From contig NC_045146.1 of the NCBI RefSeq assembly GCF_008831285.2, positions 11,768,649 through 11,832,648 of the forward strand: a stretch of DNA of 64,000 nt. The letters are read 5' to 3'. The translations under genes were made by a program, and so were the position numbers. Below the pieces are notes generated by a model. That model did no database searches, had not been told where the DNA came from, and saw nothing but the letters and a program-made list of their open reading frames with translations. The stretch is from Nymphaea colorata. Its lineage: Eukaryota > Streptophyta > Magnoliopsida > Nymphaeales > Nymphaeaceae. Below are positions 1 to 13,994 of this stretch, in pieces (position 1 is the stretch's first letter; each line of letters opens with the position of its first letter).

Positions 1-472
1 TCGGTTTCGCCTATCTCGTGGCCGCAAAGTATTGCGAGTTATTGCTGGTAGCTGCACTGCGGAGAAGGCCTTCCATTATGATCTAAGACGTACATGTCTT
101 CAGGTGTGAACTTGCTTATGAATTTTTCTTGTTGGAGAAAGATGTGGAAAGGTTTTCTCGTACGTTGTTAGTGAAGTGGGTGGGAGCACTTTCGCGAGTT
201 GTTGCTGAAATTGGAAAATTTTCAAGAGAAAATTTCCCCCGGGTTATTGTTATTCGAGTTGTATTTGGTTTTAGCAACGGAAGTAGATGATCCCTTGGTG
301 TTTGATTAGATAAAGAAGTTTTGCTCTCATTAACATTCGTCATAATTGTTAATATGCTAAATGAAAAAACTTAAGCTGTATTGGTGATGTTGTTTATTTT
401 ATGGCACAACGTATACGGATGTGTATTCTGTCTGTATGTATTTGTGTTGGCTTCGATCTAATATACATTTGG

Positions 473-520
473 CTGGCATCTAATTTACAAGTTAACCTGG
501 CATCTAATTTACAAGTTAAC
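473..520. repeat. 24-bp tandem duplication
   Basis: Two perfect adjacent 24-bp units (473-496 and 497-520), the unit starting CTGGCATCTAA. They lie in the first 693 bases, which precede the first recognisable PRAF exon and are probably intron 1 or 5' leader. I found no coding exon in 1-693. Confidence 0.9.
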
Positions 521-693
521 CTGGTTAAACTCAGTAGTCTTATATTGCCTCTGTTTTATGCGTTGCTATTGGTTGAAGCTAGATCATTCTCTGTTGGTTG
601 CATCAGCATCGAAATATGAGTAATTTATCTCCTTTTATTTTTCATTTAAATTGATTCTGTTTGAACCCTTGCTAAAGAGTTTGTATGGTGCAG

Positions 694-3600
694 GCCATCA
701 TCGCATTGAAGAAAGGTGCACAGCTTCTGAAGTATGGAAGCAGAGGGAAACCTAAACTATGTCATTTCAGGCTGTCTGTGGTAGTTTAACTGCGTCCTGT
801 CTCTTAGCTTGGCTTATGATGTGAAAGTGCAAATACTTAGAGACACTTTAATAGCTGCTTTATTGCATCTATTCAAGATTTTTTGCTTAGTGTTGCATAT
901 TTCAAGGAAGACTAAAGAAAAATCATCATCTTATTACCTTTCATATGGAATTCAAACATGTTTTTTTTCCCTAGTTGGCTGTCACTTAGAACCCAAAGTA
1001 CTTCCATTTCTCGTTTTCACAAAGTACTTCTTCTTTTGCTTATTTCTCAAAAATTTCAAGTCTTTACCCAGTTCTGGAGTTTATGTCTGGAGGTTGGTTC
1101 CTAAGAAATATGAATTTTAGTTTTTCTAGTTCAAATGTTATGGCAAGAAGAATCTCATATCAAAGTTATGATTGAAGATTCCTGTCATACCTTTCAGCAT
1201 ATATTAATCTCCTGTTACTGTGCAATGGATCATATTGGTGAAACTTTGGAAGAATTTCAACTTCTTCTTGAAAGAGACGAGATTCAAGGTTTAAATAAGC
1301 TCTAAAATTCTGTGGTTGATGGTTACCCATATCCAACTGTGTAGCTTTCATTGTAACTTCCTGGCACCATGTAGATGCAAAAATTTGGGTACGAAAGAAA
1401 CCAACAGATTTTTTTTTCTCCCATTTTTCTTTCCAGGATGAAAGATACCTTATATGGTTCTCTGGCAATGAGGAAAAAAGTCTCAAAATAAACTCTATCA
1501 CAAAGATTACTCGAGGACAGGTAAGAAATCTAAGAAGTCTACATATGTGAGTTAAGTGAAGAATGTGATTTCTCGATAGTACAAAATTCAGCTTCAATTA
1601 CATCCTTGGTGATACTTAAGATGATCCTCTATTATATAGGTAAATTTCCAGCAACAAGCTCGGTCAGAAAATTTCTGCCAATCCTTCTCATTAGTCTATA
1701 GGAATGGTGAGAAGTCCCTTGATCTGGTATGTTTTGATCCCGTACTGGCAGTCATTTCTTCCAGAAAAAATGTACATGGATGCTTATTGTTTTATGATAA
1801 CTTAGACGAGACCAAATATGACCATGAATGTATGAGTTTAGAAGAAAGATAAATTTCCAGAAGGGTTTGTTGGAGAATGTATTTAACAAAACAGAATATT
1901 CCATTGATGCGAGACATGAGGGAAACCACCTTGGAGACAACATATCTCATTGTTGAAACAATAGTTATAGTATAATGGATGTGGCATGTTCTAGAAGTTG
2001 TCATTCTGACATATTTGACTGAAGCTAACTCATGTACTCACATAATTTTAAACTTGCAGTGTTAATAATTTCCTTGTTGTATGAATCTCTTATCATCATA
2101 TTAAGCTGATAAAAGAGCAAATCCTAGTACCAACAGGCCTTGGGGCCAGTATGGTAATGCCTGTGTTGATGGCTTATCACAAATTTGGTTTTCCTTTTCT
2201 TTCCTCCATCAGTCTACTATGGACCTTTAGGCAATTTAGTTATAGTGACTGTAAGTTTGCTTATTCTTGTGTCCTACAATAAGCAATTAAAGTAAATTCT
2301 GATATCCTGCTCAATCTCTTTCTAGAGTGTAATTGCCAGCACATGTTCATATTTTTTTTTCCCAAAACTTTACGTTAATCAATGTGTTGCTTAAAAAAGG
2401 ACTTTTTTAGCCAATTGCAATGTGGTATAGTGAAGTAAAATTTACGTTTTACTCAATTACATTGATCATTAGGCCACCAGTTTAAATGTAGGAGGGCTGA
2501 ATATGCCAGTACAGTTTCTTTGTCAAGATGCACCTACTGTTTTCTCTTGCTGATCATGTAGGCTCTTTTCATAACTAAAAACAACAAATTCCTACTAAGG
2601 TTGTATATTTTAAGTTTTAAAATATCCACAACTTTGTTCTATGAATAGTTCGGGCACATTGGTCTTATTTTGTCAAAACAAACTGAAGGAAAAACCATTA
2701 CTTTTTCATGCCACTATCTGTACAAAATAAACCAGTAGAAAATTGGTATTTAACCATGAAGTATTCAGTTAATTTTCTAGGTCTTTTAGGGCCTTTGTTT
2801 GTCATGGACTTGGAGCTTCCTCCTCAGTTTACATTTGAATATTCATAAAAGATAACTTGTAAATCCCAGTGCATACAAAGGATTTCATGAAGATAAAGTA
2901 TCTGTGATGTATTCTTTTTTTTTGGTATAGTTAGTTCCTTATGGCTTATGAAGTATCCTTTTTGCTGTAGATATGCAAGGACAATGAACAAGCAGAATCT
3001 TGGTATCTGGGTCTGAAGTCACTAATATCTGGTTCAAACAATGGGAAGGCTCCCTCACTTTTGAGAAATGATGGAGGTGCACATTCTTATTCAAATAGCC
3101 CAATTAGCTATGCTCAAAGGAAGCATATCCCAGAACTTCTTGAAGGATCAGCTATACTTTCACAGGTTTGTTGCTCCCCTTGAAGATGGTTATTAGTAAG
3201 GCTACTTGTAGGTGCATAGCCTTATCTTTATATATTCAGGTTGTTTCCTGAAAAAGATTAATAATGCAGGTATATGCTTTATTGATTCTTTGGCCTTTCA
3301 TATAGGTACACATTAATTATTTCTCCTAATCATGGGAGCAATTAACAATTTCAAACTTGTGCGCATTAAAGTATCTGTATTGATTTGCTCCTCAATGGCT
3401 GTTTCCTCCCTTAACTTTCCATATTAGAAGACTTGATGAGAGAAAATTTGAAATTTACAAATTGTGAACTATAATTAGGAGAAGAATAGTCAATGAGTAT
3501 ACAGACTTGGATAAGCATTAAAGAGATGTATATAAGGATTCATTGTTTTTTCACTTACCCATCTATTTCATTAAATAAATATGGATATCTTTTTGTGACT

Positions 3601-6600
3601 AACCCTACTACCCTCAATTTCTCTAGTTATCTGTAAGGGGGGATTTTCTCTCTATTACGATGTCATGAAAGTTGTACCCTCATCATCATTTTTGTAATTC
3701 CAGTAAGCCTATCAATGATCACCTCATATTTGCAGGATATTGGACCACCACTGAAGGGTCATAGGTCGACTGTGTTAGCAAAGAAGTGTTCCTCTGATGG
3801 ACTTTTGTTATCTCCAAATATCCACTCTTTGCCAGAACAAGCTTTCTTATCAGATAAAGGGTCCGTCATTGATCTTGCACTTCCACTTTCTCATTTAGCC
3901 AAATCTGGTCGTCGTGCAGAACAAACAATGGAAAGTGTGAATAGCGAAGGACATAGGGTGAGTTCGTCTAGCATAATTAGCTCTTCTAGCAATGGGTGCT
4001 TGTTGGATGATCATGACTCTTTGAATGATATACTGTTATGGGGAGAAGGGATAGAGGGGTTCATATTAGGTGGTAGAATTGATCAATCTTCTGGTCAGCA
4101 AGCCGATTGTCTATTGCCCAAATTACTGGAATCAGCTATAGCATTGGATGTCTCCAGTATCTCATGTGGTGAAAAGCATGCAGCATTGATTACCAAAAGG
4201 GGAGAGGTTTTCTGTTGGGGGAAAGAGAATGGTGGCAGATTGGGTCATAAGATCAATGTGGATGTGACTTGTCCAAAGATTGTTGAAGCCCTTTCTAGTG
4301 TAAACGTGGAAGTGGCCAAGTGTGGAGAATCACATACTTGTGCATTATCAAGAACTGGTGAAGTTTATATTTGGGGTGGCAGTACTCAAGGCTTTGATAC
4401 TTTAGCTGATGGAAGCAGAAAGAGTTTGTGGCTGCCACATAGGATATCACTAGAGGGCATCCAGATCTCAAGCATTGCTTGTGGAGCCTGGCATACTGCC
4501 CTTATTTCTTCTTCTGGTGCTGTATTTACATTTGGTGAGGGAATATTTGGAGCTCTTGGGCATGGTAATCTTGAAAGCATCTGCCAACCTAGACAAGTGG
4601 AATCCTTGAATGGCTTTAAGGTAAAATCTGTGGCGTGTGGTCAATGGCACACAGCTGCTATAGTGGAAATTCCGAATAAGTTCTCGGATGGTAACTCTCC
4701 TGGTTGCAAATTGTTTACTTGGGGTGATGGAGATAAAGGGAAACTTGGTCATGCTAACAAAGAGAGGAAGCTTGTTCCTACTATTGTTGCATCACTGGCA
4801 GAAAATGATTTTCTCCAAGTCTCCTGTGGACAAATGATGACCATAGCACTGACAGTTTCAGGTACTGTCTTCACCATGGGAAGTTCAATGCATGGCCAGC
4901 TAGGGAACCCCCATGCCAAAGATGGAGCTATTTCAATTGTTGAGGGTGCATTAAAATGTGAGCATGTCAAAGAGATTTCATCTGGGTCCTGTCATGTTGC
5001 AGTTTTGACATCTAAAGGTAACGTCTATACTTGGGGAAAGGGTGCAAATGGAAGGTTAGGATTGGGTGATGTTGAGGACAGGAACTGCCCAGCTCTAGTG
5101 GAAGGACTCAAAGATAGGCATGTTAGGAGTGTCACTTGTGGGTCAAGTTTCACTGCAGTGATTTGTCGCCACAAAGCAATCTCAAGCACTGATCAGTCAT
5201 TGTGCTCTGGATGCAAAATGGTCTTTGGTTTTACTAGGAAGAAACACCATTGTTATAACTGTGGTTTTACTTTTTGCCATGCATGTAGCAGCAAGAAAAC
5301 TATGAACGCCTCTCTAGCACCAAACAAAAGCAAATATTATCGCGTATGCGATCAATGTTTTGCTCAATTAAGAAGCTTGGAGGAATTTTCAGCTGGCCAA
5401 GAAACCCCTAGCTCCAGACACCTTTCAATGATGCATAAGTTAGCTATTTCTAATTTGAAACATCTCAAGTCAGAGCCTGCATATATGGTGTCACAAGCCT
5501 TCTCCCCAAAACTGGGTGGTCATGAGCAGCTAAAATATTATGAAGGAAAGAACTTTAGGCAGGGGAGAGGGATACAGTTATCAAATTCCTTTGCCTCATT
5601 TTCTCTTGAACCACAACGATGGGGTCAGGTGGAATGCCCTAGGCATTTCACCACATTCAATTCTGCCACTTCTAATGTCCATTCGAAGAAAGAAGCACTT
5701 TCAGTCTTTCCCACGCATGCACCTGAAGGTAAACTCCCTGCTGCAAATACAAGCATTGGTGGGTTTGAAGATGCAAAAGTGAACCAGTCCACAGCAGAGC
5801 TTGTTGAGGAAATACAGAGATTGAGGGTTGAGGTATCATTTTCTTGCTTAGTGAGTTCAAATAACGTAAATTTATTGTCTTTTTATTAGCACCATACCGA
5901 ATAACATGCTAAAGTTTTAAATGAAAGCACAGTTCCTATCTGGCGAACTAGCTACGGCATATTTTTTGCTATGTAATTTATCAAGTGGTGCACAAATTTC
6001 TTATGATTGTTTGAAGCATATAAAAGAGGTTTCGTAATCACTTAATGCCCTTATGTAAAATTTCTTATCTGAGTGGTTATTTTTTGAGCTAAACTAAGTA
6101 TCATGTGTTAAGGAAGCTCATCAAAAGCAGGGTTAAAGTAATCAGGAGATGCTTTATAAGATAGTGATGCAGTTCTTGCCATTGCTCAGGCTTATCAAGT
6201 TCAGAGATGCTGTAGCTTTTTTATTGGTCCTTCAATTTATGTGATTTTGATGCTTTTAACTTGATCTCAGACCTTTAACATATTTAGGCAAATAAAAGGA
6301 TCTTGCTCTTACTTTTGACGTATGCTTCATTGGGTTTACACCTATTTCTATTAATCCTTCAAATTCATGGATCTATGTCTATAGAAAGTATCCAGATTGC
6401 TACAGTATGAATCTGTAAAATGCAGCGTTGCAGTGCCCAATAAACCCTCTGTGTGTGTGTGTGTCAGTGTGTCCGGAATATGGGAGAATAAGTAACAACA
6501 ATTTGGAGTCCTGAGTTGCCCCAATTCTCACCTTCCATGGTCCAATCCAGTGATGTCCATCTTATCAAACTAGTGGTCGTACAGAAGATTATAAAACAGC

Positions 6601-8958
6601 ATGAATGGTATCCTACTATAGATACGTAACTGTTTGATAATTGAATTTAGTAAGTAGTATAAGTTTTGGTTTTTGTATTGTATCCTACTATCTAGGAGAA
6701 TAAGTAACATATAAATCCAACTATCAAGTGGAAGCTGCTGTTTTTCTTCAATCATGTGTGTGGAGAACCTGAAATTGTCTATATTAATTCACTGTTGAAG
6801 AACTTCGATCAGTGTTGCTGTGCAAAAGATAAATGGTATAGTTGCTTTCTATTTGAAGGTACAGTTTTTCTGTTATTGACCAACATTAACTGTCCTGCAA
6901 TTCTCCATTCACAAATTCATACATTGTTTTCTATAGTTGGTTCAAATTTTCTTAAAAAGTTTCTTGCTGTGTCACTTGTGAGTATTACACTTAATATCTA
7001 AAAATGGAGACTTAATGTAGTTTATTACACAAAAAAAGTGCTTACACATATGAGACATGCCGCAAAACTTGATTTTTTTTGGTAGTATAGTTTATTTGTT
7101 TTGTCCAATCCACCAGGCACCAACTTGATTATTTCTTTTACGTTTTATGAATTTATTATTACTTTGTTTGTTTGTGGGCTTTATGACTGTCTATATATCT
7201 CTATGCGTATTTGTGGCACCCATACTTTGTTCTACTAGTTTTTTTACTTTTCTCAATATGTTTTCAAATCGAAATAGGCCAAGAACCTTGAGGAACAATG
7301 CAAAATGAAGGAGGAGAAGATTCAGCATTACAAAGAAGGCATTAAAGAAACTTGGACACTTGCAAGTGAGGAAGTTGCCAAGTGTAAAGCAGCAAAAGAT
7401 GTTATAAAAGTCTTGGCAGCTCGAGTATGACTTTTAACACAAACTTTTACCATTTTGGTTTCACTTGCTCTTCTTGTCTGTCATTTGATTACTGAGTTAC
7501 TAGGGAAGTTGAAAAATAGTTTTGTTTGGTCTTTAGAGTATATTTTATTACCACAATCACCATCATTTCTTCTCCCGTCTGCATGAACGCCAGTTTTCAG
7601 GTAGATTACTGCATCTATTCCTACTCGATGTAATATGTATATTCTTTAGGTACTATGGATTATTTCATCTCCTCATCATCTCTCTCTCTCTCCCCCCTTC
7701 CCTTCACTGTTCTGATGGCTGAAATTTATGTCATGCCACTTTTACATGTGCTCTGTTTGATGTCTTTGTGCAGCAACAGGTGTCTGATAGAGAATGTGTG
7801 GTCTCAGTTTTACAGTTTTACTTTATTCTTGCGGTTTATGAGATTTGATCTCCATGCATCTTTAAACTAAGCCACCTAGTGTTACATACAGTTTTTTTTA
7901 TGTTAAACAACACCCATATATGCACTTATTGCAGAAGATCCCTTTGGAGAAAAATTTTATAACTTGATATGGCAAGCATCTTTAAGCTCATCCAATAATG
8001 GCAGCTCTGCAACATAATTCTCAAATTACAACTGATGATTGCAGTAGATATGTACCATGTTTAAATTTATAGTATCTGTGGTTGTGTACATATAAATGTA
8101 TAGATTTTTTCTCTTTCCATTTCTTTTCTTTCAAGTTTAAGTTCAAACTCGAAGTCGTTTTTTGTCAACTTTTTTGTTTTCTAGGAGTAGCATAATTAAA
8201 CGGAGTTGTCAATATAAGCCTTGGAAAATTTGTAATATCTTATACATTTTCATGTTTGAATTTAACACATATAAAGCTTCGCATAATTGTATGGACACTA
8301 TTATATTTACAGCTGAAGGAAATGTCAGAGAAGTTTGCAACTGAAAAGCAGGAGATTGTTGTTAAGAAGATTTTGGCCCCTAAGGAATCTCAAGAGCTTG
8401 AGGATGCCCAAGTGCTTGAGGACAACTTACATACGTCCTCCACTCAGAATGGTTCATGCAGCCCAATTGAATCATCAAATGGTTCACTGATAGTTGGACG
8501 TGAGAAGGTTATGCATCACACTTTGCTTAGTGATACGAAGTCTGAATCCAGAGATCTTAGTCAAAATCCTGGGAACATGTTGAAAACAGAAGATGGGCAT
8601 CCACCTTTCTCGGAATGGGTGGAACAAGATGAGCCTGGTGTATATATCACATTCATGGCTTTACCAAATGGCCAGAAGGAGCTGAAGCGCGTGAGATTCA
8701 GGTACTTATCTGTTGCATATCCAGCTCTCAATTGTTACAAGTATGTCTGAAGATCTCATGGAATGCTGATTACTGAAGTAATTTTTTTTTTCTCAAACAT
8801 AATTTTCCACTGGAACAAGAATATCAATCATGTGGGCCATTGTGTTTTTGTATTGCAGCCGCAAGCGATTTAGTGAAAAGGAAGCAGAGACCTGGTGGGC
8901 AGAGAATCGGCTAAGGGTGCATTACAAATACAATGTCATTGGAACTGTAAATACATGA
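694..8958 (+). CDS. PRAF: PRAF-type protein: PH, RCC1 repeats, FYVE, BRX (5' partial)
   Basis: Coding exons: 694-780, 1437-1520, 1640-1726, 2971-3165, 3736-5832, 7278-7424, 8313-8701 and 8859-8958 (stop TGA 8956-8958); about 1061 residues, frame closed throughout. The N-terminal PH domain spans four exons (starts [15 protein letters not shown]; includes SLDLICKDN). About seven RCC1 blades follow (residues 250-630), with motifs such as [14 protein letters not shown] and [15 protein letters not shown]. The FYVE zinc finger (about 640-697) has KKHHCYNCG and YRVCDQC. A coiled coil and a C-terminal BRX domain ([17 protein letters not shown]) end the protein. The family is plant-specific; PH/FYVE parts bind phosphoinositides and RCC1 repeats are proposed to act on small GTPases. 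The first coding exon (about 16 residues in relatives) is not visible. Exon 3 could instead start at 1652; I chose 1640 because it restores a VNFQ stretch seen in relatives. The intron at 5833-7277 has a short TG microsatellite near 6450. Confidence 0.95.
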
Positions 8959-9720
8959 GCACACATCTGATTCTTGACATGGCTGTTCATAAAATGTTGA
9001 ATTGGTGTCGGTAAAGGCAAAAAGATGTAAAGTACGCTTGCATGTTTATATCATACAGGAATGTGATGAAGCCATCTTTTGCTGTTCTGGTACAGGGTGG
9101 AACTGGAATTGGTAGCCGAATTGGTGAATCCCATTATAGGTTGTCAAAGAACTACTGACTAATGTATGCTTGATGTTACATGACCGAGCTTTTAGTTGTG
9201 TACACTACAAATTCATCATTGTATATTGAATTAAGTAATAATGAGAGCAAAGAAGCCTCGCCCAATGTGCTGCAGGTATTAAGTTTTCTATTTATTAAAA
9301 ACCTAGTTCATTGAAGCTTTTCCAATAATATTCTTTTTTCTCGGAGACTTGATTAACAGGACTGCAATATATCAGGAAGGATACGGCCGTATAACCTTTC
9401 TATCCAGGATAAGCAAATGAAATGAGAAAGACCACGTTGCTAGTTGCCAATGTGGTCAGAAGGTGCACGAGAATGTTGAAGGTCAAGATTCTGGTTCTAT
9501 TCTGTATTCAGGCTGACTGTCTCCAGCCTCTTGACCATGGTCCCTACAGAAAAGCTCTGAGGATCAACTGCTGTGGAACTAAAGCAATTCTTCGCAGGTT
9601 CGACTGATTTATCTCGATTTTATAACACTGGTTTCGACTTTCAATAGTAGGAAGGCAGATGAGTGTGCTTTCATTTGGACCATAATTTTCCCTTTTTTCT
9701 TTCGACAATCAGCGAGCAGG
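8959..9720 (+). other. 3' flank of PRAF
   Basis: Follows the PRAF stop. AT-rich 3' UTR-like sequence with AATAAT-type candidate poly(A) signals near 9235. A 61-codon open stretch at 9422-9607 resembles nothing I recognise. No gene is called here. Confidence 0.5.
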
Positions 9721-9774
9721 ACATTCATCACTCATGAGTCGATCGGTACATTCATCACTCATGAGTCGATCGGT
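9721..9774. repeat. 27-bp perfect tandem repeat, two units
   Basis: Units 9721-9747 and 9748-9774 are identical and contain ATGAGTCGATCGGT. Intergenic, between PRAF and the REVEILLE-like gene. Confidence 0.95.
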
Positions 9775-12700
9775 ACGAAGAAAAACTCCGAGTTCTATTT
9801 CCTGCCACCAAGAACCCTCAGATCTGGCGGAGAATGGACACCCATGGCCCAACTGTCCCTCACCTTGAAGAAGTTCAAAGGTCGTCCTTACCAGAGAATG
9901 GAATAATAAGTCAAGCAGCAAACCTTGATTAGCCCATGCACATCCTCCAGGGATGGAAGCTACTCAACTTGCTCAAATCGGCGGCCCTTCTTGCCATCAA
10001 TGGAGGACCAAGCGTTGATGAAAGTATGTATGTGGAATGAAGCCACCCTTGGCAGCCATACTGGTTCTCGGAAGGCCCTCCCTGAAGAAAGAAAGCTTGC
10101 AAGACCCATAAAGGTTCGACTGTGCGGTAGGCTTTGGCTGTCATACATTGCTCAAATTTCATGGATTTCGGTGAAAGTTAAAGCAGAGAAGATCAACAGA
10201 AAAGGAATTCTATCATCGCACTCAAAGCATCCGAGGCATTTTCCCTCGAGACTTTTCTCAGAAGAGAAAAGGGCATAAAAAAGATTATACAGGCAAAATC
10301 CTTAAATTTTGTCAAGAAGAAAGGATCTCCATTAGTTTGAGAATGGCAGAGTCGTTTTCGTTGTCGTTTATCTGTGGACGCAACTCCAAAGAAAACATGG
10401 GGATCCTCATAAAGTTTTGCACCACAAACGTTGCACCATGTGGACATGCTAGATATGGTAATTTTGTAGGCGTATTTCAATTCATATAAATGTAAAGAGA
10501 GGAAGACATTTTTATAGTTACTAAAAACTTTTTTCAAGGTGTCGAGGTACAATTGTGATATTTTTCAGAATATTAAAATTGTGATATGTTTGTGGCTGCG
10601 TATCGTTGGAATTCCGTTTGTGGTAGCTCCATCACCGCCAATCTCGACCAAGAAAAAAAAAAACCACACGGTTTGTGGCAGCGCCCATGTGCCGTGTTGT
10701 CCCGTGGTTCCGGTTAGGATCAAAGAAGGTCTGGATTGGATTTGTCGAGGACCATGTCGACCTACTCCTAGATTGATTGATCAGATTTTGGCTGAACTGA
10801 GTCAACGTCATGGCTCGATCCGGTTTGGCAAACTATTCCTTTTTGACAATAGATCTCTAATAAGTAATGAGCTTTCCGGTACTTTTGGATCGAAAAGGAC
10901 TTAAATTTATCCCCTATGGGAAATGAGCAGTAAAGATAACATTTTTCTGTAAAACTTAAAATGAAAAATTATTATAGTTAAATATATCCATGAGCATTCC
11001 CAAAATGGAATTCAACATCTGATGATCTAAACGCCTTTAACTAGAGGAATGACACTAAAAATAAGGACTGAAAGGGAGAGGCGTCCCGACCGTATAAAGG
11101 TCACGGATCTTATTCCTAGTGAAATTTCTTGCATCTGAAATATGTGGGGTCAATATTTAAAAGAAAAAATCTTTTAATATGTTGTCAACCTCTTACCCAT
11201 GGTTTTGTCCTGATAAGAATTCAAAGGCCACCGTCCCTTATTCATTTATCTTTTCTTTTTCTTTTCTTTTTTTCAAAAGGGAGTCATAGTTATTGTGTCG
11301 ATCTGTCCTTTTTTTTTCAAAAAACTTTCAGAAAGATAAATGTAAAAAGACATTTTCCTTTTTTCGGTCGTTGAAAATAAAATAAATTTAGGATCCAAAG
11401 GCTTTCGACACCCTTCACATTCCCTTGTTATACTTGCTCACTACCTACAGTAGTAGTTCAGCTTTAAGGGGTTTGGCATAGCTGGTTGGGCCGACAACTA
11501 CGTTGGTTTTCAATTCTTGTGGGCGCCAATCTTTATATATACTTAATTAAAACAGGCCCTTGAAACAAGGGTACTAACCTTGGGGTTATGTGTCATCCTC
11601 AGCATTAGTGCAGTTTTCTCGGGACCCAAAAAATAAAATAATGTATGTATGCCTTCACATACGTGGTCCAGTTTACTATGATCTGTTAAAGCTTGGATTT
11701 TTGGCCCATGCAGCTTGCTTAGATTGTTTTCGTGCAATTGAATCAAACAACAAGTATGTCCTCACGTTTTGGATGAGGTAGATATAAAGGCAAAGAAAGG
11801 AACACCCTAAATATAATAACAAACCTCTACAAATTCAGGGCATGTTTGAATTCCTTAGGGCCTCAATTTCTTGAGATCAGATCCAAAACAACTCGGACAC
11901 CTCTTTTGTGTAATTGCAAGTCGTTTTGATCGAATCTTGATCGAGTACTCCATAGATGCGACTGTCACAATAAGAATTAGAAGTAGCTTATAGGAATTCA
12001 ACTTTTATCTGATAACAATAAACCGTTAATCTGAAAACCAAGCTTTCGTGTTAGAAAATGCATGATACGGCTGAACAATTATTTATGAAATAGATTGCAT
12101 CTTCATGGTACAAACAACATGCATCCGACGCATGTGCATACCATTCTGTAATCTCTGTCTCTCTCTGTCTAGATCTTTTTCAGGTAGTCTTTTTACAGAT
12201 GCAAGATTTTTGTATTAGTCAGACCACGGATCTGTCACAAAAGATGCGAATCCACATGCTGCACCTTGGCCATTTTTGGCTTGGAGGTTTTTGAGTCCAA
12301 CACGGTGGCCGAGCGAAGAAAGAGCTATCGTCAGCTTGCCTATAATTATGCGCTTTAAGTTGAAGTTGGCCGGAGACTCTGCCTTTGTTTTACAGCTTCA
12401 GTCATGTTACGTGCGGCACTTTCGCTTGCTTGCGAGTTGTTTCATTCCTTTTGTGGGATGCGCCCGGTTGTGTGGCGGAGGGAGGAGGCCCACAAACTCA
12501 GGGGAGGGCCGCCGACGGCCGATGCGGTGGATTCGCCGTAGCCACAGGATGGAAGCCGCGTGTTTGTGGTGAATGTTCGCGCAGCCAGGGCCTGGTTGAG
12601 AGAGGTGTCCCGTGAAGGTGCCCTCACTCATGCTCTCGGTGCCAACGTCCAAAGGCTTGCAATTCTATAATTACGGCTTGGCATGGGGCATATGGCCAAG

Positions 12701-13158
12701 TTGAACTGGCTACAACCCCACCAAGCGCCTATCGAGAGAGATTTAGATCGGGCAAAATCTTTAGCAGGAAAGCAGGGCCTAAACACTTTGATCAGCTTCA
12801 GATTAGACAAGGAGGGCTAGCTCGGCCTGTGTCCGGACACTCATGTGCAGATCCGTTGCCAGCCAAAGGTCAAGAAAGTTTACACCTACCACAACCCTCA
12901 AGTGGGTAAGTTTTGAACTTGCCGTGGAAAAAGTACCGCTCCGGCGTGGCCGCGAACCAGCCAGATGCGCCATGAACTCGATCTTGCAAGTCTGGAGTTC
13001 ATCCACGGGGGCTGCCGGAATACCCAAGCAGACGGGGGAGCCAGTCTGTTTAGCAGAACTTTGTAGTGGTAGCTCTCATACTATCATGCTTTAGAGAAGA
13101 GAAGAATAATTTTGTGTGTGCGTGTGGGGGCGATGAAGAACAAAATAGGTTTCATAGA

Positions 13159-13160
<2 letters not shown>
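9775..13160. other. Intergenic region with a GC-rich island, no recognised gene
   Basis: Mostly AT-rich. About 12,270-13,050 is clearly richer in GC and carries overlapping open stretches on both strands (up to about 98 codons), as expected from base composition alone. Stretches of 117-121 codons near 9925-10278 (+), 10193-10552 (-) and 10539-10904 (+) show no domain I know and no supporting splice structure. Nothing here is called as a gene. Confidence 0.5.

Positions 13161-13199
<39 letters not shown>
13161..13199. repeat. (GA)n microsatellite
   Basis: About 39 bp of uninterrupted GA dinucleotides, roughly 800 bp beyond the 3' end of the REVEILLE-like coding region. Confidence 0.98.
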
Positions 13200-13200
<1 letters not shown>

Positions 13201-13994
13201 ATTGCCAGTGAGTTGGCATGGATCCCTGAAGTCTATTCTCCGATCTTTGGACGTTAGTTGGTCACATGCGTCTTCATCCTTATGGGGTCAGAACAATTCT
13301 TTTAAATATCTGAAGCGGCCCCCGCATTAACTGTACTTTCGCACCAATCCTTCCTCCTCCCTCTGTCTATTTCTATTTTCAGCCACATGAAGCATTGGCC
13401 CACCAAAGAACACACCAACCACCTTTCCGCTCAGCGACCAGAAACCATCTCCCATAAATTTCCAGACAGCCCCAGGATTCGCCAGATGAGATTCATGGCT
13501 TAGATACATGCACAGGGCCACAACGGAGAGAAGTTGAATGCGTGAAGTAATGAGGACAAACGGAATTGGCAATTTAAAAAAACAACACTTGCACTTCTTA
13601 TTAAAGCCTTCCGCAGATTGGAAGATACTGCTCTTTCAGGAGGGGGAGAGTGAGAGAGAGCAATCAGTCCACTCATTACATGGCCACCGACGAAGTTTGA
13701 GGCAATGTGTTCAGCAAAATTGAATTATTCGAAGATACATAATGGAAGAAGGTTACAATGTTACATGACGGGCTAAGCTGAGGGCAACAAAAAGATCGTT
13801 GAACCCTTTACACTTGGAGAGGAGAAATAGGGAAACAAAAACAAAACTGACAAAGTTCGTCCGCCGAACAGTCTTTTTTGCTCTTTTTTCTCCAAATCAT
13901 CCTCCCCACCGATCGTTGCTGCTGCCTCTAACAAAATTAGCATCAGACCATGGAAAAGGAGAGATGCATATTCGCAAGCCACAGGTCCAATACT

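Noticed and set aside
9925-10552. Open stretches of about 117-119 codons on opposite strands
   Set aside because: No recognisable motif, and the two overlap on opposite strands with no supporting exons. Left as unannotated intergenic DNA.
12276-13094. Overlapping open stretches in the GC-rich island between PRAF and the REVEILLE-like gene
   Set aside because: They are short, on both strands, without domain similarity or splice structure. GC content accounts for the lack of stops.
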